Below are positions 6,062 to 6,317 of a stretch of 6,317 nucleotides of DNA, piece by piece. Position numbers and translations under genes: made by a program. The notes beneath the pieces were generated by a model. It saw only the letters and a program-made list of their open reading frames with translations. It did not search any database and was not told the DNA's origin. Origin of the DNA: Leptolyngbyaceae cyanobacterium SM1_3_5 (GTDB lineage Bacteria > Cyanobacteriota > Cyanobacteriia > Elainellales > Elainellaceae); the NCBI GenBank assembly GCA_012031475.1, contig JAAUTJ010000298.1, positions 1 to 6,317 on the forward strand, given 5' to 3'. The stretch's first letter is position 1. Every line of letters begins with the position of its first letter.

Positions 6062-6317
6062 ATGTTTAATCTGCGAAAAACTAATGCAGTTGCGACATCT
6101 ATCCAAAGGGTGATTTGCCCTTCCATAAAGCAGCTTAGCGATTGGATACAGCCTTCGACTGTTAATTTTGATGACGATACCGTACCGGGAGCGCTGCGCG
6201 ATCGCCTCCAAAGTTCGGTTACAGGAATTTCAACCGACACGCGCAGCATTACGCCGGGAGATGTGTTTCTAGCACTCCGGGGCGATCGCTTTTGATGGTC
6301 ATGCGTTTTGTCGCTGG
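6062..6317 (+). CDS. murF: MurF, UDP-N-acetylmuramoyl-tripeptide--D-alanyl-D-alanine ligase, N-terminal part, two frameshifts, truncated by window edge
   Basis: MurF is the cytoplasmic ATP-dependent ligase that adds D-Ala-D-Ala to the UDP-MurNAc-tripeptide, the last cytoplasmic step of the peptidoglycan precursor. The visible part is the N-terminal Mur-ligase domain: GISTDTRSITPGDVFLALRG (from residue 55), with the S-x-D-T-R and GD-x-F-x-AL-x-G motifs of the family. Two TTTT runs, 6290-6293 and 6306-6309, each hold one base too many. Removing one T from each gives GDRFDGHAFVA, the expected MurF continuation, whereas the raw frame stops after GDRF. The start is ATG at 6062 with no clear Shine-Dalgarno. 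The 55 residues before the STDTR motif are somewhat longer than I would expect from memory, so a downstream start is possible. The ATP-binding central domain is beyond the window. MurE shares this N-terminal motif, but the spacing and leader fit MurF better. Confidence 0.8.

Overview
The window is almost certainly cyanobacterial. It holds about fifteen full copies of the HIP1 octamer GCGATCGC (counted by eye) in 6.3 kb, it is moderately GC-rich, and the proteins match cyanobacterial conserved families. The dispersed short repeats (heptamer tandem repeats and palindromic elements) are typical of filamentous lineages such as Leptolyngbya- or Oscillatoria-like organisms. The exact taxon cannot be read from the sequence.

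Layout, left to right. (1) 1-811, minus strand: the N-terminal 270 codons of a KefB-type (CPA2) cation:proton antiporter, running off the left edge. (2) 812-996: an AT-rich inverted/direct repeat just upstream of that gene, a degenerate heptamer tandem repeat, and a perfect 28-bp palindrome whose right arm supplies the stop codon of the next gene. (3) 997-3904, minus: a roughly 969-residue cyanobacterial DUF1574-type protein. It has four related N-terminal modules of about 90 residues, one membrane segment, and a C-terminal SGNH-hydrolase-like domain with GSSR and DPSH motifs. (4) 3905-4345: intergenic DNA with a bulged hairpin and two palindromic dispersed-repeat remnants. (5) 4346-5636, minus: a roughly 429-residue protein resembling a conserved cyanobacterial family of unknown function. 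(6) 5637-6061: a divergent intergenic region with triplicated 15-bp repeats, a 13-bp tandem duplication and a CRP-like operator candidate. (7) 6062-6317, plus: the N-terminus of MurF, the D-Ala-D-Ala-adding ligase of peptidoglycan synthesis, running off the right edge.

The most important caveat is that every one of the four genes is interrupted by single-base indels: one in kefB, four in the DUF1574 gene, one in the 429-aa gene and two in murF. Most lie in short homopolymers, and one removes the last base of what would be a HIP1 site. Correcting each by one base gives continuous, family-like proteins with no other stop codons. I therefore read them mainly as sequencing or assembly errors, not four independent pseudogenes, and I annotate each as one gene. 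The genes do not form an evident single pathway. Envelope themes recur (antiporter, membrane-anchored SGNH-like protein, MurF), but the gaps between genes are 185-441 bp and hold repeats, so a single operon is unlikely. I see no RNA gene, CRISPR array, intact insertion sequence or convincing new multi-gene system.
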